Assembly: GCA_030706105.1 (NCBI GenBank) | Contig: JAUZPC010000150.1 | Coordinates: 1-6,889, forward strand | Source of the DNA: Bacteroidota bacterium | Lineage (GTDB): Bacteria > Bacteroidota > Ignavibacteria > Ignavibacteriales > Ignavibacteriaceae | Length of the DNA stretch: 6,889 bases | Direction: 5' to 3' | Part shown: positions 6,002 through 6,889 of the stretch, piece by piece | How the letters are laid out: every line of letters starts with the position of its first letter | Position numbering within the stretch: the stretch's first letter is position 1 | Position numbers and translations under genes: made by a program | The notes under the pieces: model-generated | What the model saw: only the letters and a program-made list of their open reading frames with translations | Told to the model about the DNA's origin: nothing | Database searches by the model: none

Positions 6002-6037
6002 AAAAAGTTGCGGCATCCTGATGTAAGGACGCCGCAA
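6002..6037 (-). terminator. Strong intrinsic terminator of ppdK
   Basis: TTGCGGC (6008-6014) pairs perfectly with GCCGCAA (6031-6037). After a single A/C mismatch the stem continues with TCCT (6016-6019) and AGGA (6026-6029), closed by a six-base loop. On the minus strand a C and then TTTTT (6002-6006) follow directly. It begins 11 bases past the ppdK stop codon and has no T-run on the plus strand, so its direction is clear. It separates ppdK from queA-ispD. Confidence 0.85.
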
Positions 6038-6048
6038 TATATTATTAC

Positions 6049-6889
6049 TTATTTTTTCTTAGATACAGTTTTTGCTTTTACAGCAGCTTTTTTTGCCGGT
6101 TTTGCTTTAGCAACAGCTTTTTTAGCCGGAGCTGCAACAACCTTTGCAGCGTTTTCAAGCAATACAGCGCGGGCTGCTGCTAAACGTGCAATTGCTACTC
6201 TAAAAGGAGAACAAGAAACGTAGTTCATTCCAACCTGATGGCAGAATTCTACAGATGATGGCTCGCCGCCATGTTCACCGCAAATACCAACTTTAAGGTC
6301 TGGTCTTACGCTTCTTCCTTTTTCGGTACCCATTTTAACTAATTCGCCCACACCTTCTCTGTCTAATGCTTCAAATGGATCTACTGGTAAGATTTCATCT
6401 GCAACATATAATGGCAGGAATTTACCGGCATCGTCTCTGGATAAGCCAAATGTAGTCTGGGTTAAATCGTTTGTACCAAAACTAAAGAATTCTGCACGTT
6501 CTGCAATCTGATTTGCGGTTATTGCAGCGCGCGGCAGTTCTATCATTGTTCCGACTAAATAAGGTATTCTTTTCTTTTTCTCTTTGAATACTTCTTCAGC
6601 TACTCTGCGAACAATTGATTCCTGGAGTTTGAATTCATTAATATGACCAACTAATGGAATCATAATTTCTGGTTTAACCTTAACACCTTTTGCGGCAACA
6701 TTGCATGCAGCTTCAATTACTGCTCTTGCCTGCATTTCGGTAATTTCAGGATAAAGAACTCCTAAACGGCATCCTCTAAATCCTAACATAGGGTTAAATT
6801 CATGTAAGCTTTGTACTTTTTCTCTTAATTTAGCTTCGGAAATACCGATTGCTTTTGCTGTTTCTTTGACATCTTTATCATCATGAGGT
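6049..6889 (-). CDS. ppdK: Pyruvate, phosphate dikinase, C-terminal third with a Lys/Ala-rich tail (5' end outside window)
   Basis: PPDK interconverts pyruvate, ATP and phosphate with phosphoenolpyruvate, AMP and pyrophosphate in the cytosol. The frame is open to the window's right edge (33 further complete codons before the first methionine in view at 6789), so only about 279 residues of a roughly 875-residue enzyme are seen. This is the PEP/pyruvate-binding barrel: NPMLGFRGCRLGVLYPEI, EIMIPLVG, VGTMIELPRAA, FFSFGTNDLTQTTFG, then GICGEHGGEPSS with the catalytic Cys codon at 6280-6282, and CSPFRVAIARLAAARAVL. These patterns, especially GGEPSSVEF and CSPFR, favour PPDK over PEP synthase or PTS enzyme I. 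Homologues normally end a few residues after ARLAAA. Here about 35 residues follow, containing 12 Lys and 12 Ala and no acidic residue after the first. The tail is in frame with the enzyme and ends in SKKK. The gene has its own terminator. Confidence 0.94.
   Translation of the reverse strand, partial: PHDDKDVKETAKAIGISEAKLREKVQSLHEFNPMLGFRGCRLGVLYPEITEMQARAVIEAACNVAAKGVKVKPEIMIPLVGHINEFKLQESIVRRVAEEVFKEKKKRIPYLVGTMIELPRAAITANQIAERAEFFSFGTNDLTQTTFGLSRDDAGKFLPLYVADEILPVDPFEALDREGVGELVKMGTEKGRSVRPDLKVGICGEHGGEPSSVEFCHQVGMNYVSCSPFRVAIARLAAARAVLLENAAKVVAAPAKKAVAKAKPAKKAAVKAKTVSKKK
6070..6129 (-). repeat. Two tandem 30-bp repeats encoding the PPDK tail
   Basis: Bases 6070-6099 and 6100-6129 align without gaps at 26 of 30 positions. 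Each encodes ten residues: PAKKAVAKAK and then PAKKAAVKAK. The unit length is a multiple of three, so the repeat keeps the ppdK frame. It looks like a duplication that lengthened the tail. Confidence 0.75.

Noticed and set aside
5963..6223. Plus-strand frame of 86 codons with an Ala/Phe-rich hydrophobic stretch
   Set aside because: It is the antisense of the PPDK Lys/Ala tail and its terminator; the hydrophobic look comes from reading AAA/GCA-rich codons backwards.
6049..6889. PEP synthase or PTS enzyme I as the identity of the right-edge gene
   Set aside because: The barrel has the PPDK-specific run of NPMLGFRGCRL, GGEPSSVEF and CSPFR, matching plant and bacterial PPDK.

Overview
This is an AT-rich bacterial chromosomal segment made of housekeeping genes. 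No transposase, phage gene, CRISPR array, tRNA or rRNA is visible. Eight protein genes are supported. Two run off the window edges: the 3' end of glnD on the left and the 3' end of ppdK on the right. The gene set is PII-type nitrogen signalling, a peptidoglycan precursor enzyme, phosphatidic-acid synthesis by the PlsY route, the MEP isoprenoid pathway, queuosine tRNA modification and pyruvate phosphate dikinase. It suggests a low-GC, walled, probably anaerobic or fermentative bacterium. A Gastranaerophilales/Vampirovibrionia-type lineage would fit, but that is an impression and not something the window proves.

Layout, left to right. (1) Bases 1-1573 (+): the C-terminal ACT-ACT part of GlnD, then murI. 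The murI ribosome-binding site overlaps the glnD stop codon, so the two are probably one operon. (2) 1574-1811: a convergent intergenic region with a weak AT-rich terminator for glnD-murI, a GC-rich hairpin patch and a possible tiny transcription unit. (3) 1812-3488 (-): plsY then gpsA, six bases apart. GpsA makes glycerol-3-phosphate and PlsY acylates it, so this is a two-gene operon for the first steps of phospholipid synthesis. (4) 3489-3738: the divergent region, with a candidate plsY promoter on the minus strand and a terminator-like hairpin on the plus strand just before the next gene. (5) 3739-4179 (+): an unrecognised four-helix membrane protein. (6) 4240-5948 (-): queA then ispD, overlapping by four bases. 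(7) 5949-6048: a perfect inverted repeat at the likely queA promoter and a strong ppdK terminator. (8) 6049-6889 (-): the C-terminal third of pyruvate phosphate dikinase, which carries an unusual lysine/alanine tail.

Most of the window is ordinary core metabolism. The observations most worth a second look are the histone-like Lys/Ala tail on PPDK, built partly from a 30-bp tandem duplication; the operator-like inverted repeat in front of queA; and the orphan membrane protein preceded by a terminator or attenuator hairpin. I see no convincing evidence of a new multi-gene system.
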